Shown in pieces: positions 17,136-25,689 of a stretch of 64,000 nt of DNA. The stretch is taken from NCBI RefSeq assembly GCF_024722015.1, contig NZ_JANQBD010000034.1, positions 1 through 64,000 on the forward strand, in the 5' to 3' direction. Positions within the stretch are counted from its first letter, which is position 1. Each line of letters begins with the position of its first letter. A program made the position numbers and the translations under genes. The notes under the pieces are model-generated. The model worked only from the letters and a program-made list of their open reading frames with translations. It did not search any database and had not been told where the DNA came from. This DNA is from Paenibacillus radicis (ex Xue et al. 2023). Its GTDB lineage: Bacteria; Bacillota; Bacilli; Paenibacillales; NBRC-103111.

Positions 17136-18782
17136 ATGAAGGACATGAACCAAGTAAACTCAAACCAAGCAAGCGCAGCAAATGGTCAGGGTAAGGAAAT
17201 AAAGAGAGTCCATATTTTCGATACGACGCTTAGGGACGGTGAACAAGCGCCGGGAGCATCGCTGCATCCCGAACAGAAAATTGTTATCGCTCGCCAACTG
17301 GCACAGCTGGGGGTAGATGTTATTGAGCCGGGTTTTCCAATTTCCAGCCCAGGTGATTTTATGGCCGTACAGCGTATTTCTCAAGAGGTTACAGGTGTTG
17401 AGATTTGCGGATTTGCTCGAGCGGTTAAGGAGGATATCGATTCAGCCGTCCGGGCAACGGAAGCTGCGGAACGGCGGAGGCTGCATATGTTTTTGTCCTC
17501 GTCCAATATTCATCTGGACTTTCAGCTGCGAAAATCGAGAGAACAGGTTATTCAAATTGCCCGATCGATGGTTGCTTATGCTAAGCAGTTTGTAGATCGA
17601 ATAGAATTTTCACCGATGGATGCAACAAGAACTGGAGATGAATTTTTGTTTGAGATGATTGAAGCTGTGATCCAGGAAGGAGCAACGATCATTAATATCC
17701 CGGATACCGTCGGTTATGCTCTGCCTGAAGAATACGGAGCGATGTTTACCCGGGTGATGAACAACGTACGCGGCGGCAAGGGAGTAGAGTACAGCGCTCA
17801 TTGCCATAATGATCTTGGGCTTGCAGTTGCTAACAGCCTTGCAGCGATTCAAGCTGGAGTTACTCAAGTTGAAGTAACCGTTAACGGTGTAGGCGAACGT
17901 GCTGGGAACTGCTCCTTGGAAGAGCTGGTAATGGCGATTGAGACTCGCAAGGATGCAATGGGGGCTGTGACCGGGATTCAGACACCATACATTTACGAGG
18001 TTTCACAAAAGGTCAGCCGTGCGATGAGCTTTCCGATTGCTTTTAATAAACCAATTGTGGGACGAAATGCTTTTCAGCACGAAGCTGGCATCCATCAGGA
18101 TGGGCTTTTGAAAAATCGCAATACTTACGAAATTATGGACCCGGATCGGCTTGGCGTACCTCGCAATATGATTATTCTGGGCAAGCATTCAGGACGTCAC
18201 GCCATTAAGCATCGTGTAAGCCAATTTGGTGTAAATCCGACAGAGGAGCAAATGGAAGCACTGTATATCAAATTTAAAGAGCTGGCCGATCTGCAAAAGG
18301 TAGTTCAAGATCATCAGCTGATGGAGCTGATTGGTCATACCGTTAATACGGTGCTTGAGCCATATACATTAGTGCAGGCACAAGTACTGACGGGAACAAC
18401 AGGAAACCGGATGGCTTCCTGCACGGTTAAGGACAACGCTGAGGGCAATGAGCTTGTCTTCTCGGGGACCGGAGAAGGTCCGGTAGAGGCACTGGTCGCA
18501 GGTATCAGTCAAGCACTTCCTGTTCATGTTGATTTTACGGATCTGGAGCTGTACTCCTTGTCTTCGGGCGAAGAGGCTAACGGAGAGGCGATTGTGACTG
18601 TAAGCTGGAAGGGCAATCATTTCAGAGGAGTAGCTGTTCATCGGGATGTGCTGATGGCGGTAGCACAAGCCTATATGGCCGCTTGCAATCAAGCTGTTCG
18701 CGAATATCTTTTACAAGAGCAGGCTCAAGGGGAAGCAAGGGATTCAATTGATGTTGGGGAAGTAGAAATTACAATTCCTTAA
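17136..18782 (+). CDS. leuA: 2-isopropylmalate synthase
   Basis: A 548-residue enzyme catalysing the first committed step of leucine synthesis (2-ketoisovalerate plus acetyl-CoA). The TIM-barrel domain has DTTLRDGEQAPGASL (from about residue 28) and the metal-binding HCHNDLGLAVANS (about 221), then GERAGNCSLEELVMAI. The C-terminal regulatory domain (about 400-530) includes NRMASCTVKDN and TGEGPVEALV, matching the leucine-sensing LeuA dimer domain. Length is within the range of long Firmicute LeuA proteins. GGGAGGA lies before the ATG. Two leucine-specific T-boxes upstream confirm the pathway. No other leu genes follow in the window. Confidence 0.95.
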   Translation: MKDMNQVNSNQASAANGQGKEIKRVHIFDTTLRDGEQAPGASLHPEQKIVIARQLAQLGVDVIEPGFPISSPGDFMAVQRISQEVTGVEICGFARAVKEDIDSAVRATEAAERRRLHMFLSSSNIHLDFQLRKSREQVIQIARSMVAYAKQFVDRIEFSPMDATRTGDEFLFEMIEAVIQEGATIINIPDTVGYALPEEYGAMFTRVMNNVRGGKGVEYSAHCHNDLGLAVANSLAAIQAGVTQVEVTVNGVGERAGNCSLEELVMAIETRKDAMGAVTGIQTPYIYEVSQKVSRAMSFPIAFNKPIVGRNAFQHEAGIHQDGLLKNRNTYEIMDPDRLGVPRNMIILGKHSGRHAIKHRVSQFGVNPTEEQMEALYIKFKELADLQKVVQDHQLMELIGHTVNTVLEPYTLVQAQVLTGTTGNRMASCTVKDNAEGNELVFSGTGEGPVEALVAGISQALPVHVDFTDLELYSLSSGEEANGEAIVTVSWKGNHFRGVAVHRDVLMAVAQAYMAACNQAVREYLLQEQAQGEARDSIDVGEVEITIP

Positions 18783-18920
18783 AAGCTTCTGGTCCAGTTC
18801 ACTGGGTTGAGTCAGCTAGCTTTGGTGAGGTTAGTGGATGCGGCTGGCTTATACGGACATTACATCATCGTTTCGACAGAACGAATGTTATATTTGTTAA
18901 TGTGAGAGGGATGAGGGCGG

Positions 18921-19745
18921 ATGTCGGAAAAGGATCGTATCCTTGCATATTATGAGACTTTTGACGAATGGGGAAGGCTTGAACGCGAACCGATTGAGTT
19001 TACTGTGAATTGGCATTTTATCCAAGCGCATCTCCCCAAGCAAGGTCATATTCTGGACAGCGGGGCGGGTCCTGGCAAATATGCAATGAGATTGGCTCAA
19101 TGCGGATATAAGGTTACGTTATCGGATATAACGCCTAAGCTTGTGAAGCAGGCTCAGGGAAAGGCTGAAGAGTGTGGCTTGCTGGAACGGTTCAATGGCT
19201 TTCATGTTGCGGATGCAAGGGATTTGAGCTGCTTTGGAGCTGAACAATTTGATGCTTCCTTGATGCTGGGACCTATGTATCACTTGCAAATGGAATCAGA
19301 GCGAGCAGCCGCGGTTAAAGAACTGTACCGGGTTACAAAGCAAGCGGGAGTTGTGTTCGTAGCTTTTATGCCAAGAATTAGGCATGTTATAACCTCGCTG
19401 CTTGCCCCGCTCCATTGGAAGCCAAACGATAGTGCGGATGGAATAGCTGAATTCATGAATACGGGAGTATTTAACCACAGTGATGAAGGAAGGTTTACGG
19501 GGGCTTACTATATTGATATTGAAGACATTCAGCCTTTTATGGAGAATAATGGCTTCCAAACGATTAAACTGATCGGTTCATCGAATATTAGTTCATTGCT
19601 CCAGCGGGAACAAAGGGATTATTGGAAGCAACGTGGAGATGAAGAGATGCATAAAATAATACAGATATTAATAAAATCAGCGGAAAATCCATATGTTTTA
19701 GGGGTATCCCCCCATGTTGTGTATATTGGAAGAAAAGTCAGTTAA
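18921..19745 (+). CDS. Class I SAM-dependent methyltransferase
   Basis: A 274-residue protein with SAM-binding motif I ILDSGAGPGKYAMRLA (about residue 43), the following VTLSDITPKLVKQA, motif with DARDL, and DASLMLGPMYHL in the position of motif IV. It belongs to the small-molecule methyltransferase group; the substrate cannot be deduced. GATGAGGGCGG precedes the ATG. It stands alone between leuA and the DnaA-box region, with no clear terminator from leuA, so some read-through is possible. Confidence 0.85.
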   Translation: MSEKDRILAYYETFDEWGRLEREPIEFTVNWHFIQAHLPKQGHILDSGAGPGKYAMRLAQCGYKVTLSDITPKLVKQAQGKAEECGLLERFNGFHVADARDLSCFGAEQFDASLMLGPMYHLQMESERAAAVKELYRVTKQAGVVFVAFMPRIRHVITSLLAPLHWKPNDSADGIAEFMNTGVFNHSDEGRFTGAYYIDIEDIQPFMENNGFQTIKLIGSSNISSLLQREQRDYWKQRGDEEMHKIIQILIKSAENPYVLGVSPHVVYIGRKVS

Positions 19746-19779
19746 TTTTAAATATTTAAATAAAACTCATAAATAAAAA

Positions 19780-20180
19780 CACAAGGGCTGTGGATAAAAG
19801 TTATCCACAGCCCTTGTGCGTAATGTGAATAACTACGCAAAAGTGAATAAATTCAACCCGAATGGAGACACCCTATTTTCATGACAAGTGGATAATATTT
19901 TCATGAATAACCTGTGGATAATGTGGATAACCCTGTGGATTACAAAGAAATGGGCGTTTTTCCAAGCGGATTTTTGAATGGTCCTTGGGGATAATCTTGT
20001 GGATAATAGTAAGAAATTCCTATGATAATCACATGCGGGATAAATGGGTTAAGTTAGGGGGAAAGTAACGTCATATAGGGTAAATAGAACATACTAATTA
20101 GTAAAAGATGGCCCGGAAATGAGGAGGTTTGATTGTGGTTAAGAGCCGGAAGGCTGGGTTTATATTCGTTTTGTGGATAA
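19780..20180. other. Dense cluster of DnaA boxes in an intergenic region
   Basis: Six perfect copies of TTATCCACA or its complement occur at 19789-19797, 19801-19809, 19913-19921, 19922-19930, 19998-20006 and 20172-20180. One-mismatch copies lie at 19887-19895, 19934-19942 and 19986-19994. The first two lie in the arms of a perfect 18-bp inverted repeat (19780-19797 / 19801-19818, loop AAG). The next two are directly adjacent in tandem. The last is inside the beginning of the following gene. One 9-mer on both strands is expected roughly once per 130 kb by chance. Such clusters outside oriC act as DnaA titration or regulatory sites in B. subtilis. A 12-bp palindrome TACTAATTAGTA is at 20092-20103. 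Confidence 0.85.
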
Positions 20181-22705
20181 GCAGTATGATGATGCTAAAT
20201 CAAGCATCTGCTAATCCTCAATCCACATCGGATCCATATTCAAAGCATTCAACGATACATAAAAAAATAACGGTGGTTTCTGTTCCCGGTTTGTCTTTTT
20301 TGGAGTTGGACCCGCAAAATGCACAGCAGGACAAGGCTCTGATTACAACCTTGCCTCACATAGAGGAGTTAAAACATCGAGGTGCATGGGGGGCATTAAA
20401 TATCAGAACTCCAGGCAAAGGCTTGGAGGATGTGTATATATCGATGGGAACGGGACAAATTGCCGATGCGAACTCAGGTATGGCAGGCATTCAAGCCAGG
20501 GAACCGCTTGGATCTGAGCAAGCATGGCAGAAGTATCAACGATTGACAGGTGTTTCTGTAGGTGGGGACATAGAGGGGATCGTTGTCCCTCAGATGGAAG
20601 TAATCAAACGTTTAAATGCTTCAAATTATTATCATGCTCGGCCTGGTCTGCTGGGAGAAAGCTTGGAGGCTGCAGGAATCCGCGTAAGCGTATGGGGGAA
20701 CCTTGATCTTGTGAAGGCAGAAGCCGGTATGAAGGAAGCGGATTTAGGTAAAACTTTTCGCAGATATGCCCCGGCTATGGTAATGAACGAGTCAGGCCGT
20801 GTACAGCAGGGTGATGTTGGCGGCAACGGATTGCTCGTCGATAGCTCTGGACCCTATGGATTACGAACTAATTATAGTTGGTTAATGGCCCGGTGGAGTG
20901 AGCAGATGAACCCATCGTTAGTGCTGCTGGAGCTCGGGGATCTCCAACGTTTATATGATGAGCGAGAGTCTTATTCCAAGGAAGCCTTTGTGAGAAAGAA
21001 ACAGGAAGTTGTGACCGAGATAGACCGTTTTATAGGAGAATTGACACGTGCTATGGAGAAGGAGTTCGATGGATTGGGGGAGCTCTGGCTGCTGAGTCCG
21101 CAAGTGAATGGAGAAGCGGCTAAAGAGAAAGCTTTATTAGCGCCAATCCTTATGTACTCGCCGTCTTCTGATAAGGAGGCGCTGTTGACATCTGCAACAA
21201 CCCGCCGACAAGGTCTTATTACGATCGTTGATATCGCCCCAACCTTGCTCAGGGCTTACGGCATTCCAATACCTCAGGAGATGATCGGATTACCGGTTAT
21301 TGCAGAATCAACATTAGATGCGCTTCCAAGGCTGCTGCAGGATTTGCAGCATATGCAAGCTGTGTATACGCAGCGGCCCAAATTACTATATGGGCTTGCC
21401 GTGTATGAAATTATAGTGATGCTGGCTGCGCTGGCGGTCGCCTTGTATTTTTCAGGCAGTCGTGTTATAGGAAAAAGAGGGTTAACTCTATGGAGGACTC
21501 TGCTGTTCTCGCTTCTAATTGCCCCTCTTGGACTTCTGGCGATGGGATGGCTTGCTTCCCAGTCGGAAGGAGCAACGGCAGCTGTGCTGGCCGGGATATT
21601 CGGAGTTAGTATAGTATTCGCATCAGCCGTGGCCCGGATGCGTAAAGGATTTGTATATGGCTTGGCGGCGATAGGGTTATTGGTAACAGGAGTGATCCTG
21701 TATGATGGTTTTCACGGCGCAATAGCCATGCAGAGATCGGTGCTCGGCTACGATCCAATGATTGGTGCGCGTTACTATGGCATCGGTAACGAATTTATGG
21801 GCGTGCTGCTCGGCGCCGCGCTGCTCGGCCTCACCGCGCTGCAGCAGGCGCTGCGCTTGTCGCGGCGTCCGCGCCGCGCCGTGATTGAGCCCACGGGCTC
21901 AATCACGGCTTCCGGCGCGATAGCGCCCGCGGCTGCGCGCGAAGCGGTGCTCGCGGATGCGCTGCTGCCCGCGCCTGCGGGCTTCGCGGCCTGGCGCTTG
22001 CCGCCGCTCGGCGCGTTCGCGCTGTGGCCTCGCGCTGGCGCGCCAGCTGCAGCGCTGCGCACCGCGGCAAGCACCGGCGCAGCCGCGCGCGCCTGGGCCG
22101 CGCTGCCTGCGGCAGCAGCCGGCGTGCTTGTCGCCGGCTACCTCGCGGCGCCGGCGCTCGGCACTAACGCCGGCGGTGCGCTTGCCGCCGCTGCAGGCTT
22201 CGGCGCGCTCACGGCGCGCCTCGCTGGTGGGCGCCGCTGGCTGCGCCTGGCGCCGCTTCTAGCGCTGCTGCTCGCTGCAGCGCTAGCGGGCTTGTGGCTG
22301 CTCAACGCAGGTGCAGCCACAGGTCTTCCGGCCGATAAGCAGAGTCATATCGGCCGGGCCTTCGATGCGCTGCTCCAGGGACGGCTAGACGCTATAGGCG
22401 CCATGATTGTACGAAAGCTCGAGATGAACTGGCACCTGATCGGCGTCTCGGCCTGGAGCAAGGTGCTGCTCACCAGCCTTGTTGTAATGGCTGCATTGGT
22501 GCTGCGGCCCCGGGGGCTGTTTCGCCGCTGGCAGCGCCGCTACCCATACCTCATGTATGGCTGCGCAGCTAACGTAATCGGCACAATCGCGGCGCTTTTG
22601 CTTAATGACTCAGGCATCGTTGCCGCGGCAACGATGATTATATACGGCAGCGTACCTCTGCTGCTGCTCAAACTGGAAGAAGCTGTCCCAAAAGGGTATC
22701 AGTGA
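20135..22705 (+). CDS. Large membrane protein with an extracytoplasmic alkaline-phosphatase-like domain
   Basis: About 856 residues. A signal/anchor sequence (FIFVLWISSMMMLNQASA) is followed by an extracytoplasmic domain (about 40-400) with the alkaline-phosphatase superfamily outline: VVSVPGLSFLEL, a GALNIRTPG segment and a C-terminal TIVDIAPTLLRAYGIPIP. Several membrane helices follow from about residue 418. I do not see the full metal-ligand set, so catalysis is unproven. GTG 20135 is preferred: GAGGAGG lies 7 bases upstream, while TTG 20129 is too close. Residues about 550-735 (DNA 21780-22340) are extremely G+C- and alanine-rich, unlike the rest. Function unknown; an envelope polymer role is plausible. 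Confidence 0.72.
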   Translation: MVKSRKAGFIFVLWISSMMMLNQASANPQSTSDPYSKHSTIHKKITVVSVPGLSFLELDPQNAQQDKALITTLPHIEELKHRGAWGALNIRTPGKGLEDVYISMGTGQIADANSGMAGIQAREPLGSEQAWQKYQRLTGVSVGGDIEGIVVPQMEVIKRLNASNYYHARPGLLGESLEAAGIRVSVWGNLDLVKAEAGMKEADLGKTFRRYAPAMVMNESGRVQQGDVGGNGLLVDSSGPYGLRTNYSWLMARWSEQMNPSLVLLELGDLQRLYDERESYSKEAFVRKKQEVVTEIDRFIGELTRAMEKEFDGLGELWLLSPQVNGEAAKEKALLAPILMYSPSSDKEALLTSATTRRQGLITIVDIAPTLLRAYGIPIPQEMIGLPVIAESTLDALPRLLQDLQHMQAVYTQRPKLLYGLAVYEIIVMLAALAVALYFSGSRVIGKRGLTLWRTLLFSLLIAPLGLLAMGWLASQSEGATAAVLAGIFGVSIVFASAVARMRKGFVYGLAAIGLLVTGVILYDGFHGAIAMQRSVLGYDPMIGARYYGIGNEFMGVLLGAALLGLTALQQALRLSRRPRRAVIEPTGSITASGAIAPAAAREAVLADALLPAPAGFAAWRLPPLGAFALWPRAGAPAAALRTAASTGAAARAWAALPAAAAGVLVAGYLAAPALGTNAGGALAAAAGFGALTARLAGGRRWLRLAPLLALLLAAALAGLWLLNAGAATGLPADKQSHIGRAFDALLQGRLDAIGAMIVRKLEMNWHLIGVSAWSKVLLTSLVVMAALVLRPRGLFRRWQRRYPYLMYGCAANVIGTIAALLLNDSGIVAAATMIIYGSVPLLLLKLEEAVPKGYQ

Positions 22706-22733
22706 ATGAATCAGTCCCAAACTATATACAAAA

Positions 22734-22779
22734 ACGCCTCCAAAACCACCATGTAAGCGGAAATGGAAGCGTCTTTTTT
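22734..22779 (+). terminator. Terminator after the phosphatase-like membrane protein
   Basis: ACGCCTCCA / TGGAAGCGT stem with one mismatch, followed by CTTTTTT. Confidence 0.65.
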
Positions 22780-23061
22780 GTAGGGAAATTCCCCTCAGAG
22801 TGGGGGATTGAAAATCCAGAAATGAGTTCGGCAGCTTTTTGGATGTTGCTTAAGTGATGGGGCGAGAAGCGATGTTCAAAGGCTGCTTTCAATCTAGAGG
22901 AGACCTTGATTTAACGGGGCCTCTGCGGAGGGAAAGAAAATAGATGGAAATTGTAACGCTAATCCAGCGTGGAAATCGCCTGAAATCAATCTAACTGGAA
23001 AAACTAACTCTGATATAGGTGAAATGGTCGATATCAGCCAAAATACGTAGAATTAGCATGA
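22780..23061. other. Intergenic DNA without a recognised feature
   Basis: No open frame with a ribosome site and no strong hairpin was seen between the terminator and repeat copy 2. Confidence 0.5.
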
Positions 23062-23378
23062 GGAATTCCAGCTATAAGGCTTGGAACACTATTTTCGGAG
23101 TAACTAACTTGACATTTTCCTGATAATTTTGCACGGAGTGCGCCAGACTGCCATGCAATGCCGTAACCGAACCATGAACCACGAGCTATGAACCCGATAC
23201 CCGCGATTAGCAAGCGTTGGAAAGCTACCTCATCTTATGCGTCACTGAATACACAAGAATGTGCAAAAGAGCCTTCAATTATTAAAGTGGTATTGAGGGC
23301 TCTTTTGCAACCATCTATTCAGGATAAAATGGTGGAGGGGTTGTCTCAAAATGTCTTTTGGGACAGCCCCTTCTGTTT
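23062..23378. repeat. Dispersed non-coding repeat, copy 2
   Basis: Homologous to 414-752. Hairpin A has arms 23262-23279 and 23292-23309 (TGCAAAAGAGCCTTCAAT / ATTGAGGGCTCTTTTGCA). Hairpin B has arms 23337-23351 and 23356-23370 (GGGGTTGTCTCAAAA / TTTTGGGACAGCCCC, with G-U pairs). Relative to copy 1, hairpin A changes an A-U pair (659/676) to a G-C pair (23271/23300), a compensatory change that keeps the stem. The element lies between convergent genes here and beside an IS remnant in copy 1. Confidence 0.78.
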
Positions 23379-23474
23379 TAACAGGTAGAAGCTATTATTT
23401 TATTCCACTAAATAGTTATTGCATTAATAATTAAAAATTTCCCTGATCTATTCAGCCTGATCGAATTCCCTTGC

Positions 23475-25433
23475 TTACTCCGCCAGCTGCTCCCATTGCT
23501 CATAGCAATTGGCCAGCTCTGCTTTTTTCTGTTCAATGAGCTCGTTTTTTTGCTGCACCTGTACGTAGTCGTTATACACTTCAGGTTTTGCGAGATCTGT
23601 CTCCAGCTCTGCCATCTCTGTTTCCAAACGGGCGATATCCTGCTCCAGCTGCTCCAGCTTGCGTTGGCGTGCACGCTCATCACGCTTGGCCTGCTTGCCT
23701 GCTTCGAAGCTTTTCTCCGTTTGCGATGCTGCTTGAGCTGCCGTATCCATTTTGGCTCCGCCGGCGTTTTTCCCTTTTGCAGCTTCCAGAGCCAGCCGCT
23801 GACGTTCTATCTCGGCGAGCTCCTGCTTTTTTTCTACATAGTCATCATAATTTCCGAGATAGGGGGTCAGGGCAGCACGTGTCAGCTCCAGCATGGATTC
23901 GGCCATTTTGTTCAAAAAATACCGGTCATGGGATATAAAAAGCAGTGTGCCTTCGTAATCTATGAGAGCTGATTCCAGCACTTCCTTGCTGTACAAGTCC
24001 AGATGGTTGGTAGGCTCATCGAGAATGAGCACATTCGCTTTTTCGAGCATTAGCTTGGCTAAGGAGACACGTGCTTTTTCACCGCCGCTGAGCGCCGAAA
24101 CCTTCTTGAATACATCCTCTCCGCTGAACAGAAAGCTTCCCAGAACCGTTCGAATTCTCGCTTCCTCAATATGAGGGAATGCATTCCATACCTCTTCGAT
24201 GACTGTGTTTTTTCCATTAAGCCCTGATTGCTCCTGATCATAGTAGCCGATGCGTACATTGCTTCCCCACTGAATGTTGCCCTTATCAGGCTTCTGCTCG
24301 CCAATTAAAGCTTTTAGCAAAGTCGATTTTCCAATTCCGTTAGGCCCTATCAAAGCGGCCGTATCTCCGCGGCGCAGCTGGAACGAAATATCTCTAAGCA
24401 GCGGATTGCGACCGTCATAGGATATGGAGACATCATTTACATGCAATACCTCTTTACCTGTTGCTTGCTCCACCTCAAAGGCAAAGTGAGCGCGCTTCAA
24501 GTCGCCCAGCGGTTTGTCGAGACGGTCCATTTTTTCCAATGCTTTACGGCGGCTTTGTGCCCTCTTGGTCGTGGAAGCCCGCACCAGATTGCGCTGGACA
24601 AACTCCTCCATCTTGGCAATTTCACCTTGCTGCTTTTCAAATTGCTTCATTTGGATTTCATATTCGGCCTGCTTGGTATCTACAAATTTGGAGTAATTGC
24701 CCGTGTAACGCTTGGATGTATGCCGTTCGATTTCATAAATAGCCCCTACCAATGCATCGAGAAAATAACGGTCATGAGATACAACCAGAATAGAGCCTGA
24801 ATAAGAGCGGAGATAACCCTCCAGCCATGTTAGCGTAGGAATGTCCAAATGGTTCGTAGGCTCGTCCAGCAGCAGCAGGTCGGGTGCTTGCAGCAGCATT
24901 TTGGCCATAGCCAGCCGTGTTTTCTGACCGCCGCTCAATGTGTTCACAAGCGTCTCCGGCGCAAAATCGCCGAAGCCCATCCCATGAAGAATTCCGCGAA
25001 TGCGAGCCTCAGCTTCATAACCGCCTTGCTCCTTAAACCACTCCGAGCGCCCAGCGTACCGCTTCATCGTATCCTCAGTAAGCTTCTCGTCAGCTAGTAC
25101 GGCAGGATCGGACATCATGGCTTCCAGCTTGCGAAGCTCCAGCTCCGCTTCCTCCAAATGAGCGAATACGCTTTTCATTTCCTCCCAAATCGATCGGTCA
25201 GAGATCAGTCCGCTGTTTTGTTTCAAATAGCCGACTTTGGTTTCCTTTGCTTTGAAAATATCTCCTGAATCGTAAGACATTTCTCCCGCAATAATTTGCA
25301 GCAGCGTTGATTTGCCGGCGCCGTTCACTCCAACTAAACCAATACGCTCACGTGGCTCAATCTGTAACGTTATATTAGAAAGCACGGTGTTGATCCCGTA
25401 GCTTTTTGTAATTCCTGACACTTGCAGCAGCAT
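23475..25433 (-). CDS. ABC-F family ATPase (YdiF type)
   Basis: A 652-residue soluble protein with two ABC ATPase domains and no membrane segment. The first has GVNGAGKST, LSGGQKTRLAMAKMLL and LLLLDEPTNHLDI. A linker of charged helices (residues about 240-300) follows, then the second domain with GPNGIGKST, LSGGEKARVSLAKLML and VLILDEPTNHLDL. A C-terminal coiled coil (about 555-650, LEQLEQDIARLETEMAELE) is typical of ABC-F proteins that bind the ribosome E site. The neighbourhood (moaC, tat, groE to the right) resembles that of B. subtilis ydiF. Divergent from the next gene. Confidence 0.9.
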   Translation of the reverse strand: MLLQVSGITKSYGINTVLSNITLQIEPRERIGLVGVNGAGKSTLLQIIAGEMSYDSGDIFKAKETKVGYLKQNSGLISDRSIWEEMKSVFAHLEEAELELRKLEAMMSDPAVLADEKLTEDTMKRYAGRSEWFKEQGGYEAEARIRGILHGMGFGDFAPETLVNTLSGGQKTRLAMAKMLLQAPDLLLLDEPTNHLDIPTLTWLEGYLRSYSGSILVVSHDRYFLDALVGAIYEIERHTSKRYTGNYSKFVDTKQAEYEIQMKQFEKQQGEIAKMEEFVQRNLVRASTTKRAQSRRKALEKMDRLDKPLGDLKRAHFAFEVEQATGKEVLHVNDVSISYDGRNPLLRDISFQLRRGDTAALIGPNGIGKSTLLKALIGEQKPDKGNIQWGSNVRIGYYDQEQSGLNGKNTVIEEVWNAFPHIEEARIRTVLGSFLFSGEDVFKKVSALSGGEKARVSLAKLMLEKANVLILDEPTNHLDLYSKEVLESALIDYEGTLLFISHDRYFLNKMAESMLELTRAALTPYLGNYDDYVEKKQELAEIERQRLALEAAKGKNAGGAKMDTAAQAASQTEKSFEAGKQAKRDERARQRKLEQLEQDIARLETEMAELETDLAKPEVYNDYVQVQQKNELIEQKKAELANCYEQWEQLAE

Positions 25434-25525
25434 GATATGCCTCCCGGAATAGTACTTAGGATTAGTTTGTGAAATGTATGCACATTCGTCCTTGAGGGAC
25501 GAAGTAGCCGTGTATCTTGGACACG

Positions 25526-25540
25526 CACTAATTATTAGTG
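25526..25540. promoter_or_regulatory. 15-base palindrome between divergent genes
   Basis: CACTAATTATTAGTG is a perfect 7+1+7 palindrome midway between the ABC-F gene and the EEP hydrolase gene. It has operator-like symmetry, but no regulator is identified. Confidence 0.3.
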
Positions 25541-25689
25541 TACCATGTTCCAGTCGAATTTTCAGCCTTACGGCCAGTGCCGCCGAATTTCCATCATTTC
25601 TCCCGTATACAAACGTGAAACCGCCATCGTATGCTGAACCTATCAGCTATTAAACGGACGATTTTAAAAGGTAGAAGAGGGTGCTTAGG

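Noticed and set aside
19780-19818. The perfect 18-bp hairpin as a terminator for the methyltransferase gene
   Set aside because: No T-run follows on the plus strand, and its arms are exact DnaA boxes. It may still end minus-strand transcripts, where a T-rich run follows, but no minus gene is near.
19780-20180. Chromosomal origin of replication
   Set aside because: DnaA boxes are present but dnaA, dnaN, rpmH and similar origin neighbours are not, and no clear unwinding element with DnaA-trio pattern was found.
21775-22320. Extra frames on both strands in the alanine-rich block
   Set aside because: Same cause: very high G+C gives chance open frames without ribosome sites or family motifs.
23188-23388. 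66-codon frame inside dispersed repeat copy 2
   Set aside because: Not preserved in copy 1 and it crosses both conserved hairpins, so the element is non-coding.
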